From Streptomyces sp. HPF1205 (GTDB taxonomy: Bacteria > Actinomycetota > Actinomycetes > Streptomycetales > Streptomycetaceae), in assembly GCF_020400825.1 (NCBI RefSeq), contig NZ_JAINVH010000034.1, forward strand, positions 25,216 to 89,215: a stretch of 64,000 nucleotides of DNA, given 5' to 3'. The notes below the pieces were generated by a model. That model did no database searches. It saw only the letters and a program-made list of their open reading frames with translations, and was not told the DNA's origin. The number at the start of each line of letters is the position of its first letter. Positions within the stretch are counted from its first letter, which is position 1. The translations under genes were made by a program, and so were the position numbers. Shown here piece by piece: positions 42,977 through 50,975 of this stretch.

Positions 42977-44490
42977 TGCCCGTCCTCCGTCGTGCGCGGG
43001 CGGCGCGGCAGCCGCAGGGTGAAGACCGCGCCCCCGTGGGGGCCGTTCGCCGCGGTGATGCCGCCGCCGTGGATGTGGGCGTTCTCCAGGGCGATCGACA
43101 GGCCCAGGCCGCTGCCCTCGGAGCGGGCGCGGGAGGCGTCGGCCTTGTAGAAGCGGTCGAAGACGTGCGGGAGCACGTCCTCGGGGATGCCCGGGCCGTG
43201 GTCGGTGACCTCGATCACGATCTCGCCGTCGTCGCCGTCCCCCTCGGTCCGCAGGCCGACCCGCACCGGCGCGCCGCCGTGCTTGAGGGCGTTGCCGATC
43301 AGGTTCGCCATGATGACGTCCAGCCGGCGCGGGTCGAGGGTGGCCAGCACCCCGCGCGGCGCGTCCAGTTCCACCGAGTCCAGCCAGGCCCGCGCGTCCA
43401 TGCAGGCGATGAGCATGTCCGCGACGTCGACCTCGTCGACCCGCAGCTTCGCGGTACCCGCGTCGAACCGGGTGACCTCCATCAGCGTCTCCACCAGTTC
43501 GTTCAGCCGCCGTGTCTCGCTGACCACCAGACGTACCGCCGGCGCTATCAGCGGGTCGAGGGCGTCGGCCTCGTCCTCCAGCACGTCGGTCACCGCGGTG
43601 ATCGCGGTCAGCGGGGTGCGCAGCTCGTGCGACATGTCGGCGACGAACCGCCGGCTGGCGGCCTCGCGGGCGCTCAGCTCCTCCACCCGCGTCTCCAGTG
43701 CCTCGGCCGCGTTGTTGAACGTCCGCGACATCTCGGCGAGCTCGTCCGTCCCCGACACCTTCAGCCGGGTGTCCAGGTGCCCCTCGCCCAGCCGCTGCGC
43801 GGCCTCGCCCAGCCGCCGTACCGGACGCAGCACCGCCGAGCCCGCGGCCTGCGCCAGCAGCGCGGCCCCGATCAGCGCCAGCAGCGTGGCGATGCCCAGC
43901 GACCAGGCCAGCGAGTTGAGGTCCTTGCGCTCGGCGTCCAGCGACTTGAGCATGTAGCCGGTCGGGCCGTCGCCGTTGATCCGCGCGCCCGCGACCAGGT
44001 ACGGGTGCCCCTGCAGGGATATGCGCTCCCAGTGCAGGTGGTACACGTGGTCGTTGGTGTGCACGGTGTTGACCGCCTTCTGCAGCGTCGCCGGCACGTC
44101 GGCCATCGTGAACACGCCCTGGTCCGACGGCTCCGCGCACGGCGTCCCGTCCGGCCCGGTGGCCAGCAGCACCACCTGGTACGTATTCGGGCCGCCGGTC
44201 CTGTGCGCCGCGTCGGCCAGCGCCTGGCAGGTCGGTGCGGGCGGCAGCGCGGCCGCGTTGCGCTGCAGGGAGTCGCGGAAGTCGTTGAGCGCGTTGTTCT
44301 GGGCGCGGGTCAGCACGGCGTCGCGGTTGAGCCAGTACGCGATCCCCGACACCGACACGGCCGCGGTCAGCGCCACCGCCGCGAACACCGCGACCAGCCG
44401 CAGGCGCAGCGACGTCAGCCGGAGCAGGCCGGAGACGAAACGGTGGGACCGCGGCGCCCGGGGACGTTCGGAAGGACGGTCAGAGGTCAC
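42973..44490 (-). CDS. afsQ2: sensor histidine kinase AfsQ2
   Basis: 505 residues, GTG start overlapping the afsQ1 stop. First membrane span at about residues 30-54, an external sensor domain with two cysteines to about 185, second span at about 192-217, and a HAMP domain with RLGEGHLDTRLKV. The phospho-histidine lies in RFVADMSHELRTPL. ATP-binding motifs are NLIGNALKHGG and GSGLGLSIALENA. It is the partner of AfsQ1, known in S. coelicolor to control antibiotic production and nitrogen metabolism on glutamate medium. Flanking gene order (afsQ1 upstream, divergent sigQ) supports the name. Confidence 0.93.
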   Translation of the reverse strand: MTSDRPSERPRAPRSHRFVSGLLRLTSLRLRLVAVFAAVALTAAVSVSGIAYWLNRDAVLTRAQNNALNDFRDSLQRNAAALPPAPTCQALADAAHRTGGPNTYQVVLLATGPDGTPCAEPSDQGVFTMADVPATLQKAVNTVHTNDHVYHLHWERISLQGHPYLVAGARINGDGPTGYMLKSLDAERKDLNSLAWSLGIATLLALIGAALLAQAAGSAVLRPVRRLGEAAQRLGEGHLDTRLKVSGTDELAEMSRTFNNAAEALETRVEELSAREAASRRFVADMSHELRTPLTAITAVTDVLEDEADALDPLIAPAVRLVVSETRRLNELVETLMEVTRFDAGTAKLRVDEVDVADMLIACMDARAWLDSVELDAPRGVLATLDPRRLDVIMANLIGNALKHGGAPVRVGLRTEGDGDDGEIVIEVTDHGPGIPEDVLPHVFDRFYKADASRARSEGSGLGLSIALENAHIHGGGITAANGPHGGAVFTLRLPRRPRTTEDGQ

Positions 44491-45164
44491 TGCGGGGTGT
44501 CCAGGCGGTACCCGACGCCCCGCACGGTGCGGATCAGGGTGGGTGACGACGGCACGTCCTCGATCTTGGCCCGCAGCCGCTGCACGCAGGCGTCCACCAG
44601 CCGCGAGTCGCCGAGGTAGTCGTGCTCCCACACCAGCCGCAGCAATTGCTGCCGGGACAGCGCCTGCCCCGGCCGGCGGCTCAGCTCCAGCAGCAGCCGC
44701 AGCTCGGTGGGCGTGAGCTGGAGGTCCCGGCCGTCCTTGGTGACGGTCATCGCGCTGCGGTCGATGACGATCGACCCGAACGCCGCCGAGTCGGTGCTGT
44801 CCCGTTCGCCGCGGCGCAGCACGGCCCGGATCCGGGCGTCCAGGACCCGCGGCTGCACCGGCTTGATCACGTAGTCGTCGGCCCCGGACTCCAGGCCCAC
44901 CACCACGTCGATGTCGTCGCTGCGCGCGGTGAGCAGGATGATCGGCAGCTGGTCGGTGCGCCGGATGCGGCGGCACACCTCGAAGCCGTCGATCCCGGGC
45001 AGCATCACGTCCAGCACGATCAGGTCCGGCCGCTGCTCCTTGAGCAGGCGCAGGCCGTCCTCGCCCGTCGCCGCGGCCACCACGCGGTGGCCCTGGCGGG
45101 ACAGGCCGAGCTCCAGGCCCGTGCGGATGGCGTCGTCGTCCTCGATCAGCAACAGGAAAGGCAC
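44487..45164 (-). CDS. afsQ1: response regulator AfsQ1
   Basis: 225 residues from the GTG at 45164 (VPFLLLIEDDDAIR). The ATG at 45173 would add three residues, but CACAAT lies 7 nt before the GTG, suggesting a leaderless start, and 225 residues matches S. coelicolor AfsQ1 as I recall. The phosphoacceptor is D52 in LIVLDVMLPG, and the conserved lysine is in DDYVIKP. The winged helix (LTPTELRLLLELSRRPG, VDACVQRLRAKI) is OmpR-type. It binds GTnAC-N6-GTnAC sites, one of which is in the sigQ intergenic region. Confidence 0.95.
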   Translation of the reverse strand: MPFLLLIEDDDAIRTGLELGLSRQGHRVVAAATGEDGLRLLKEQRPDLIVLDVMLPGIDGFEVCRRIRRTDQLPIILLTARSDDIDVVVGLESGADDYVIKPVQPRVLDARIRAVLRRGERDSTDSAAFGSIVIDRSAMTVTKDGRDLQLTPTELRLLLELSRRPGQALSRQQLLRLVWEHDYLGDSRLVDACVQRLRAKIEDVPSSPTLIRTVRGVGYRLDTPQ

Positions 45165-45256
45165 GCCGGACATTGTGACCTACCTCGGGCGGCCGTAAGA
45201 AGCACGGGGAGGGCACGGGGCGGGTGCGGGCCGTGCGAAGCGTCACCCGGGGCTCT

Positions 45257-45272
45257 GTGACGGGCCTGTGAC
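45257..45272. promoter_or_regulatory. AfsQ1 operator between afsQ1 and sigQ
   Basis: GTGAC (45257-45261), six bases, GTGAC (45268-45272) is a perfect match to the published AfsQ1 direct-repeat site GTnAC-N6-GTnAC. It is about 130 bp upstream of sigQ and 93 bp upstream of afsQ1, fitting the known activation of sigQ by AfsQ1. Confidence 0.85.
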
Positions 45273-45398
45273 ACTCGACGGACAGCGCCATGAAACTGGC
45301 TCGCCAGACTGATGGACATCGCAAGCCGGGGGGAGCGGAACCGCTCACCCACTGCGACGCCGAATACCACGCTGAAGGTTCCACTACGGGGGCGCGAC

Positions 45399-46187
45399 AT
45401 GAACGCACTGCACAGCACCACCACCGCCGCAGTTCATTCCGCCCGCTCCGGGCACCCGCGCACCGACCGGGCCGCGTGGGGGTACGGGCGCGGCACCGGG
45501 CGCGCCCCGCTCGCCGCGTCCGCCCCTCGCCAGTGGCCGGCTCACATCGCTCCCGTCACCGAGGCGGACCGCGGGTCCGCCCCGCGGGACACCGCGGGCG
45601 AGCGGGTGCCCGCCCAGGCCGCCCCGGGCGCGGGCACGGCGCGGACCGCCGAGCACCGCGCGGAGGCGGAGGCGGCCTTCACCGCCTACGTCCAGGAGCG
45701 CCGGGCCTCCCTCTACGCGACCGCCTACCACCTGACCGGTGACCGGTTCGCGGCCGAGGACCTGCTGCAGAGCGCCCTGTTCTCCACCTACCGGGCCTGG
45801 GACCGGATCAGCGACAAGGCCGCGGTCGGCGGCTACCTGCGCCGTACGATGACCAACCTGCACATCAGCGCCTGGCGCCGGCGCAAGCTCAACGAGTACC
45901 CGACCGAGGAACTGCCCGAGACGGTGGGCGACACCGACGAGATGGGCGGCACCGAGCTGCGCGCCGTGCTGTGGCAGGCCCTGGCCCGGCTGCCCGAGCA
46001 GCAGCGCACCATGCTGGTGCTGCGCTACTACGAGGGCCGCACGGACCCGGAGATCGCCGACATCCTCGGCATCAGTGTCGGCACCGTGAAGAGCAGCATC
46101 TGGCGCTCCCTGCGCCGCATGCGCGACGACGAGGCGCTCAGCTTCGGCCGCGACCAGGAGGACGCCTTCGGCGAACTGGTGGCCTGA
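45399..46187 (+). CDS. sigQ: ECF sigma factor SigQ
   Basis: 262 residues from the ATG at 45399. The first 95 residues are a low-complexity Ala/Pro/Arg leader. Region 2 has ATAYHLTGDRFAAEDLLQSALFSTY and NLHISAWRRRKLNEYP. Region 4 has LPEQQRTMLVLRYYEG and IADILGISVGTVKSSIWRSLRRM. It lies divergent to afsQ1/afsQ2, as in S. coelicolor, where AfsQ1 activates sigQ and SigQ opposes AfsQ-driven antibiotic production. Confidence 0.92.
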   Translation: MNALHSTTTAAVHSARSGHPRTDRAAWGYGRGTGRAPLAASAPRQWPAHIAPVTEADRGSAPRDTAGERVPAQAAPGAGTARTAEHRAEAEAAFTAYVQERRASLYATAYHLTGDRFAAEDLLQSALFSTYRAWDRISDKAAVGGYLRRTMTNLHISAWRRRKLNEYPTEELPETVGDTDEMGGTELRAVLWQALARLPEQQRTMLVLRYYEGRTDPEIADILGISVGTVKSSIWRSLRRMRDDEALSFGRDQEDAFGELVA

Positions 46188-46261
46188 CGCCTCGGTGCAC
46201 GACTTCCCGCTGGGGAGATGCGGGAACGGGGGACGGGGGAACGGGGGAAACGGGGGAGACG

Positions 46262-46296
46262 GGACCGGGCGGCGTCAGGGGGAAGCCGCCCGGTCC
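46262..46296. terminator. 12-bp stem terminator after sigQ
   Basis: GGACCGGGCGGC (46262-46273) and GCCGCCCGGTCC (46285-46296) form a perfect 12-bp stem with an 11-nt loop, between the convergent sigQ and the small secreted protein gene. It probably works in both directions. Confidence 0.8.
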
Positions 46297-46360
46297 TCGT
46301 CGTCGGGCGGAGCCCGAGCCGTCGTCCGGCGACGGAACTCCGGCTCAGGTCACCAGGGGG

Positions 46361-46726
46361 TCACGGGCACTTCGGGATGGCGCCGGTGTGGAAGTCGTTG
46401 GCGCCGTCGACGAAGGGTGCGAAGACCCAGCCCTCGATCCATTGCTCGCCGCTGGTGTAGCCCTCCCTCACCGCGTGGTACCAGACGTCTCCGTAGGTGC
46501 CCACGTTGCCGCCGACCGTCCAGCAGTTGACGGCGACGGTGTCACCCGCGTGCAGGTCGGGCGCGACCTTGCTCGAGGTCGCGTAGGGGGTGGAGTAGAC
46601 GCCGACGGTACGGCTGATGTAGAGGTCGTCGTCGGCGTGGGCGCTGGCGCCCGCGAAACCGACGGCGGCCGCCGCCGCGAGGAGCACCGTGCCGGACGCG
46701 GTGGCCCGCTTGAACCAGGTACCCAT
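46361..46726 (-). CDS. small secreted SH3-like protein
   Basis: 121 residues, ATG at 46726 with AAGGAGA upstream. The signal peptide ends near GASAHADDD. The mature part (ISRTVGVYSTPYATSSKVAPDLHAGDTVAVNCW, then WYHAVREGYTSGEQWIEGWVFAPFVDG) reads like a bacterial SH3 domain with two cysteines likely disulfide-linked. Such domains bind cell wall or proteins. It lies behind the DUF2690 gene on the same strand. Confidence 0.75.
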   Translation of the reverse strand: MGTWFKRATASGTVLLAAAAAVGFAGASAHADDDLYISRTVGVYSTPYATSSKVAPDLHAGDTVAVNCWTVGGNVGTYGDVWYHAVREGYTSGEQWIEGWVFAPFVDGANDFHTGAIPKCP

Positions 46727-46785
46727 GCTTTTCTCCTTGAGGTGGGTGGCGCGTGAAGTGGGGTAGCGCGGACAGGAGACGGGGC

Positions 46786-47250
46786 TCAGCCGTCGACCGA
46801 GATGTCGTAGTGCGGGAAGCCGCCGATCATCGGTGACCACTGCGTACCGCCGGCCAGGAGGCCGGGAGTGCTCTCGGCCCAGAACGGCACCCACGTGCCG
46901 TTCACGGAGGCCTCGCCGTACACGCTGCCGCCGATCGGGACGGAGGTGGACCAGGAGACCGTCTTGATCCAGTACGCGCCGCACGACGGCGAGTAGCGCA
47001 GGTCGCCGTAGCCGTAGTCACGGTCGGGAGCGGCGACCCTCTCGATGGTGGTCGCGTCGGCGGAACACCCGGTGGCCTGCGGGTCCTTGCCGGTGCACCC
47101 GCTGCCGTAGCAGCCGGCGGCGCTGGCCGGGGAGACCGGCCCGGCCAGGGTGAGCAGGCCCGCCGCGACGGCCGTGGCCGCCAGGGCCGCACCGGTCCGC
47201 CACCTGCGGGCACCGCGGCGGACGCCGCCGCGGGTCTCAGGGATCCTCAT
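46786..47250 (-). CDS. secreted DUF2690 (YjfA-like) protein
   Basis: 154 residues, ATG at 47250 with GGGGGAAG upstream. A basic start and a hydrophobic core end at PASAAG. The mature domain starts CYGSGCTGKDPQATGCSADA, the cysteine-rich DUF2690 hallmark, and continues LRYSPSCGAYWIKTV. The family is extracellular and often next to transcription factors; its role is unknown. The small SH3-like protein gene follows on the same strand about 60 bp away. Confidence 0.85.
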   Translation of the reverse strand: MRIPETRGGVRRGARRWRTGAALAATAVAAGLLTLAGPVSPASAAGCYGSGCTGKDPQATGCSADATTIERVAAPDRDYGYGDLRYSPSCGAYWIKTVSWSTSVPIGGSVYGEASVNGTWVPFWAESTPGLLAGGTQWSPMIGGFPHYDISVDG

Positions 47251-47593
47251 ACCGTTCTTCCCCCATTTCCAGGCAACAGCGGACCGCCGTCGGCGGTGGT
47301 CGGGCGTCCTGGACGTCTCGCCGCTGTTGCTCACGTAAGGACTCCGTTGTGCGGTGACGGGCCGCACAGCCCTCAGCGACGGTATGGGCACGGGCCCGCA
47401 GGCCGTCCTAGATCCGTCCTAGCGCGAGGCCGGCCGGGGAGAGCGGCGGCTCCGCTAGGCAATCAAGTCCTATGTCTGGCTGGCCCGTCTCGCGAGATCC
47501 CTATCCATCGGGAGCTTCTAGGACAGTGAGTGACCTAAACGGTGTCTAGCGTCATCACCCCGTTGAGGCACTCGCACCCCAGGAGGCAGTCAG
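47251..47593. other. 343-bp intergenic stretch with repeated GTCCTA motifs
   Basis: No gene is supported. GTCCTA occurs at 47405, 47416 and 47467, with its inverse TAGGAC at 47519. AGGAGG at about 47581 is the ribosome site of the VOC gene. The repeats could be operator half-sites; nothing links them to a known regulator. Confidence 0.45.
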
Positions 47594-48091
47594 ATGTCCG
47601 TCAAGCCGGTTCCCCAGGGCTACCACACCGTGACGCCGTGGATCATCTCGCGCGACACGGTGCAGCTCATCGACTACATGAAGAGGGCCTTTGGCGCGGA
47701 GGAGCTCGCGTGCCTTGCGGGCAAGGACGGGGCCATCGAGCATGCGGAGGTACGGATCGGCGATTCAGTGGTGATGATGTTCGACGCGCGGCCGGAGTGG
47801 CCGCCGACCCCTGGCTTCCTCCGTCTTTACGTCGAGGACGCCGACGCCGTGCACCGTCGGGCCGTTGCGGCCGGCGGCATCTCGGTCACCGAGGTCACCC
47901 ACCTGTTCTTCGGAGACCGGGTCGGTCGGGTACGCGATCCGCTGGGCAACCTGTACTGGATCCAGACCCGTGTGGAGGACCTGAGCCCGCAGGAAATGGA
48001 ACACCGCGTCGGCGACCCGGAGTTCACCAAGGCTATGGAGTACGTCCAGAGCGCCGACTTCTTCCCTGCCCGGGAATCCAACCTCGGCTGA
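47594..48091 (+). CDS. VOC (glyoxalase/PhnB-like) superfamily protein
   Basis: 165 residues, ATG after AGGAGGCAGTCAG. PWIISRDTVQLIDYMKRAFGAEE, HAEVRIGDSVVMMFD and LRLYVEDADAVHRRAVAAGG, then FFGDRVGRVRDPLGNLYWIQTR are the two beta-alpha-beta modules of a PhnB-like VOC fold. Members include antibiotic-binding and dioxygenase-like proteins; no metal ligands can be assigned with confidence. The closest neighbour downstream is a transposase remnant. Confidence 0.85.
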   Translation: MSVKPVPQGYHTVTPWIISRDTVQLIDYMKRAFGAEELACLAGKDGAIEHAEVRIGDSVVMMFDARPEWPPTPGFLRLYVEDADAVHRRAVAAGGISVTEVTHLFFGDRVGRVRDPLGNLYWIQTRVEDLSPQEMEHRVGDPEFTKAMEYVQSADFFPARESNLG

Positions 48092-48123
48092 TGTCCAGGA
48101 GCGAGGGTGTCCAAGATCGTTGT

Positions 48124-48722
48124 GTGGCGAACGAGAACTTGGACACCTTGCTGACCGCGCTGTACGTGAAGATCGATGACGAGCAGGGGGTCGGCCGGTG
48201 GATGGGCAGGCCGCCACGGCTGACGGACTCCGAACTCATCTGTCCGGCGGTCGCACAGGCTCTGCTCGGCTGTACCTGGTCTGCACGCCGACCGGGATGC
48301 CGATCCTGTGGGCGCTGGCGAATCCAAAGCTGGACGAGCGCGAGGTGCTCCAGGCCATGTTCGATGTCGAGGAGGACCTGATCGCCGGTCGGCCCGGCCT
48401 GCTGCTGATCGCCGACAAGGGCTTCGCTTCCAAGGAGTTCGAGAACGACCTGGCCATGCGCGGGATCGAACTGCCGAGGCCGTCGTTCAAGCGGGAGAAG
48501 AAGCGCAAGGATGAGCCTCTTCTCAAGTCGGTGCGGCAGCTGATCGAGTCTGTGAACGACACCCTCAAAGGGCGGCTGGACCTCGAACAGCACGGCGGAC
48601 GTACCTTCGAGGGCGTTGCCGTCCGCGTCGCTCAGCGAGTCCTCGCGATGGCCGCTGCGATCCGGCGGAACCACAAGACTGGCGCCCCGGTCGTGCGGTC
48701 GGTTGTCACATTCGATCACTGA
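48124..48722 (+). pseudogene. IS982-family transposase remnant (internal deletion and frame change)
   Basis: The first 45-50 residues (VANENLDTLLTALYVKIDDE to ELICPAVAQALLG) are the N-terminus of an IS982-type transposase, in one frame. From about 48262 the match continues in another frame as RLYLVCTPTGMPILWALANP, then LLIADKGFASKEFENDLAMRG and VRQLIESVNDTLKGRLDLEQ to a stop at 48722. The middle, including the first catalytic acidic residues, is missing. The element can no longer transpose by itself. No convincing terminal inverted repeats were found. Confidence 0.82.
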
Positions 48723-48741
48723 ACACATCGGACTTATTCGT

Positions 48742-49449
48742 CTAGGCGCCGACCGGGACCCGGACGTCGTCGGCGCACGCCGCCGAGATGCGCTCGTGCG
48801 CCTCGGCCGGGCCGCAGGGGTGGCAGCCCAGCGACACGTGCCGGGCCACGATCGACCGCTCGGCGCGCATCAGGTGCCAGCCGCGGCGGATCAGGAAGCC
48901 GACCGACTTGCGCCCCTCGCGCAGGTCCCGGGCGAAACGCCGCCGGGCCGTGGTCGCCGGCCGCCCGCGCAGGCACAGCGCGTCCGCCAGCAGCCCCAGT
49001 TCGCGGCAGCGCGCCACGATCTCGGCCGCGAAGATCCCCTCGGCCACGAACACGGCTGCCCCGTCCAGCTCCAGCCGGGCCCGGCCGGTCGCCGCGCTGG
49101 CCGCGATGTCGTACACCGGGACGTCCGCGGCGCCGTGCGCGCACAGGTCCGCGATGGCCGCGACCGCCGCGTCCGCGTTCCAGGTCGGCGCCGCGTCCCA
49201 ATCCGTCCCGCCCCCGGGCAGGGTGGGCAGGTCCGGGTCGTCGCCGTCCTTGTAGAAGTCGTCCAGGACGAGTACGGGCAGGCCGGTGCGGGCCGCCAGT
49301 GAGGACTTGCCGGAGCCGGAGGGCCCGGCCAGCAGGATCACGCGGGCGCGCGGCGGCACGGGGCCGCCCCCTGCCGCGGCTGAGGAGGGGGCGGAGGCGG
49401 GGGCCGGGACGGAGGTCGGGACGGAGGCCGGGAAGGACGGTGAACTCAC
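48742..49449 (-). CDS. uridine kinase-like P-loop kinase
   Basis: 235 residues from the GTG at 49449. After a Pro/Ala/Ser leader of about 30 residues comes the P-loop VILLAGPSGSGKSSLA, then VLVLDDFYKDGDDPDLP (substrate aspartate) and WDAAPTWNADA, matching uridine-kinase-type enzymes. RRRFARDLREGRKSVGF is the lid region. It would phosphorylate uridine or cytidine, the alternative to phosphorolysis, and begins the second nucleoside block. No CTACGCGCGTAG site precedes it. Confidence 0.83.
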   Translation of the reverse strand: MSSPSFPASVPTSVPAPASAPSSAAAGGGPVPPRARVILLAGPSGSGKSSLAARTGLPVLVLDDFYKDGDDPDLPTLPGGGTDWDAAPTWNADAAVAAIADLCAHGAADVPVYDIAASAATGRARLELDGAAVFVAEGIFAAEIVARCRELGLLADALCLRGRPATTARRRFARDLREGRKSVGFLIRRGWHLMRAERSIVARHVSLGCHPCGPAEAHERISAACADDVRVPVGA

Positions 49450-49623
49450 GGGGAACCATTCTCCCGTACCCGGCCCCCGCGGTTCCCACCCGGTTCACCG
49501 CGCTACCGTCCGCGTACGGCTCGCCACGCAGTGCCACCGTTGCGGTACCCTGCGGCAGGTAAGTCCGCGGCCGCCGGCCCTGCCGGGCCCGGCGCGCGGA
49601 AGGCTCCGACCGGGACCGTGCCC

Positions 49624-50013
49624 ATGCCCTCGCTCCGTACCGCCCTCGCCCTGACCGTCACGGCCGCCGCGGCCGGCCTCGCCGCCGCCCCGGCCGCCGT
49701 CGCCGCGCCAGCGGCACCGCTCGCCGGCGTCACCGACGCCCTGCCCCTGCCGGGGGTGACCGGGGCGCTGCCCACCCAGTCCGTCCTGGGCGCGCTCGAC
49801 TCGTCCGTCGGCAACAGCCTGGCGCCCGTGAAGAACCTCACCCTCGACCCCCTGTCGGGCACGGGCACGGACCCCCTCGACAACGCGGTCGGCTCGCAGG
49901 TCGCCGACTTCCGTCCGGTGTCCACGGCGCTGGTCACCGGGCCCATCACCCGCGGCGGCTCCCTGTCCACCCTGCCGTTGATCGGCAAGGTCCTGCGCAT
50001 CCTGCCGGGCTGA
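49624..50013 (+). CDS. small secreted protein
   Basis: 129 residues. The signal peptide MPSLRTALALTVTAAAAGLA ends near AVAAPAAP. The mature part is rich in Leu, Pro, Thr and Gly with ALPLPGVTGALP and LDPLSGTGTDPLDNAVG, and has no cysteine. No family is recognised. The Leu/Gly/Pro turns resemble the exported protein at 38783-39097 in style but not in alignable sequence. Confidence 0.7.
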   Translation: MPSLRTALALTVTAAAAGLAAAPAAVAAPAAPLAGVTDALPLPGVTGALPTQSVLGALDSSVGNSLAPVKNLTLDPLSGTGTDPLDNAVGSQVADFRPVSTALVTGPITRGGSLSTLPLIGKVLRILPG

Positions 50014-50099
50014 GCGGCGGGAGCCGGGCGGGCTGCGGGGGTGACGTCAGGGGCGCGGCGGACCGCCGCCGCGCCCCACATGCCGGCCGGGGCGAACCC

Positions 50100-50975
50100 T
50101 CACGTGCCGATCGGGTGCCAGACCGTCTTCAGTTCGAGCCACGCCGTCAGGCGCCCCACGCCGGGGTCGGCGTACCAGTCCTCGGCCGGGTCGGCGCGGC
50201 GGACCCGCTTCAGGTTCTCGGCGGCGGCCGCCTCCAGTTCGGCGGCCAGCTCGGCGCCCGCCCCGGTCAGGTCGATGCCGTTGACGTCCTGGTGGGCGGC
50301 CAGCGGCCGGGCGAGCTCGGCGGTGTCGCCGGACAGGATGTTCACCACGCCGCCGGGGACGTCGGAGGTGGCGAGGACCTCGCCGAAGGACAGCGCTGGC
50401 AGCGGCGCGCGCCGGGAGGTGACGACGACGGCCGCGTTGCCGGTCGCGATCACCGGGGCGAGGACGGACACGAGGCCGAGCAGCGAGGAGTCCTGGGGCG
50501 CGAGGACGGTGACGACGCCGGTCGGCTCCGGTGTGGAGAGGTTGAAGTAAGGACCGGCAACCGGGTTGGCGCCCCCTACCACCTGCGCGATCTTGTCGGT
50601 CCAGCCCGCGTACCAGACCCAGCGGTCGACCGCGGCGTCCACGACGGCCAGCGCCCTGCCCTTGCCGAGCCCCTCGGCGTCCGCGACCTCCCGGGCGAAC
50701 TGGTCGCGCCGCCCTTCCAGCATCTCCGCGACGCGGTAGAGGACCTGGCCGCGGTTGTACGCGGTCGCCCCCGACCACCCCGGGACCGCCTTGCGCGCGG
50801 CCACCACGGCGTCCCGCGCGTCCTTGCGGGAGGCGAGCGGCGCGTTGGCCAGCCACCTGTCCTTGGAGTCCGCCACCTCGTACACCCGGCCGCTCTCGGA
50901 ACGGGGGAACGTGCCCCCGGCGTACAGCTTGTAGGTCTTGAACACGCTCAGCCGCGTGTCGCGCGCGTCAGACAT
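50100..50975 (-). CDS. truncated aldehyde dehydrogenase-like protein without catalytic cysteine
   Basis: 291 residues. The N-terminal ALDH region is present (FPRSESGRVYEVADSK, DAVVAARKAVPGWSGATAYNRGQVLYRVAEML, VTVLAPQDSSLLGLV, VPGGVVNILSG), but the protein ends soon after VNGIDLTGAGAELAAEL. The ELGGK glutamate segment and the catalytic cysteine are absent. Its ATG overlaps the end of the full ALDH gene by 8 bp, so the two are made together and may form one enzyme, like the active and pseudo domains of ALDH16A1. A regulatory or structural subunit role is inferred. Confidence 0.83.
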   Translation of the reverse strand: MSDARDTRLSVFKTYKLYAGGTFPRSESGRVYEVADSKDRWLANAPLASRKDARDAVVAARKAVPGWSGATAYNRGQVLYRVAEMLEGRRDQFAREVADAEGLGKGRALAVVDAAVDRWVWYAGWTDKIAQVVGGANPVAGPYFNLSTPEPTGVVTVLAPQDSSLLGLVSVLAPVIATGNAAVVVTSRRAPLPALSFGEVLATSDVPGGVVNILSGDTAELARPLAAHQDVNGIDLTGAGAELAAELEAAAAENLKRVRRADPAEDWYADPGVGRLTAWLELKTVWHPIGT

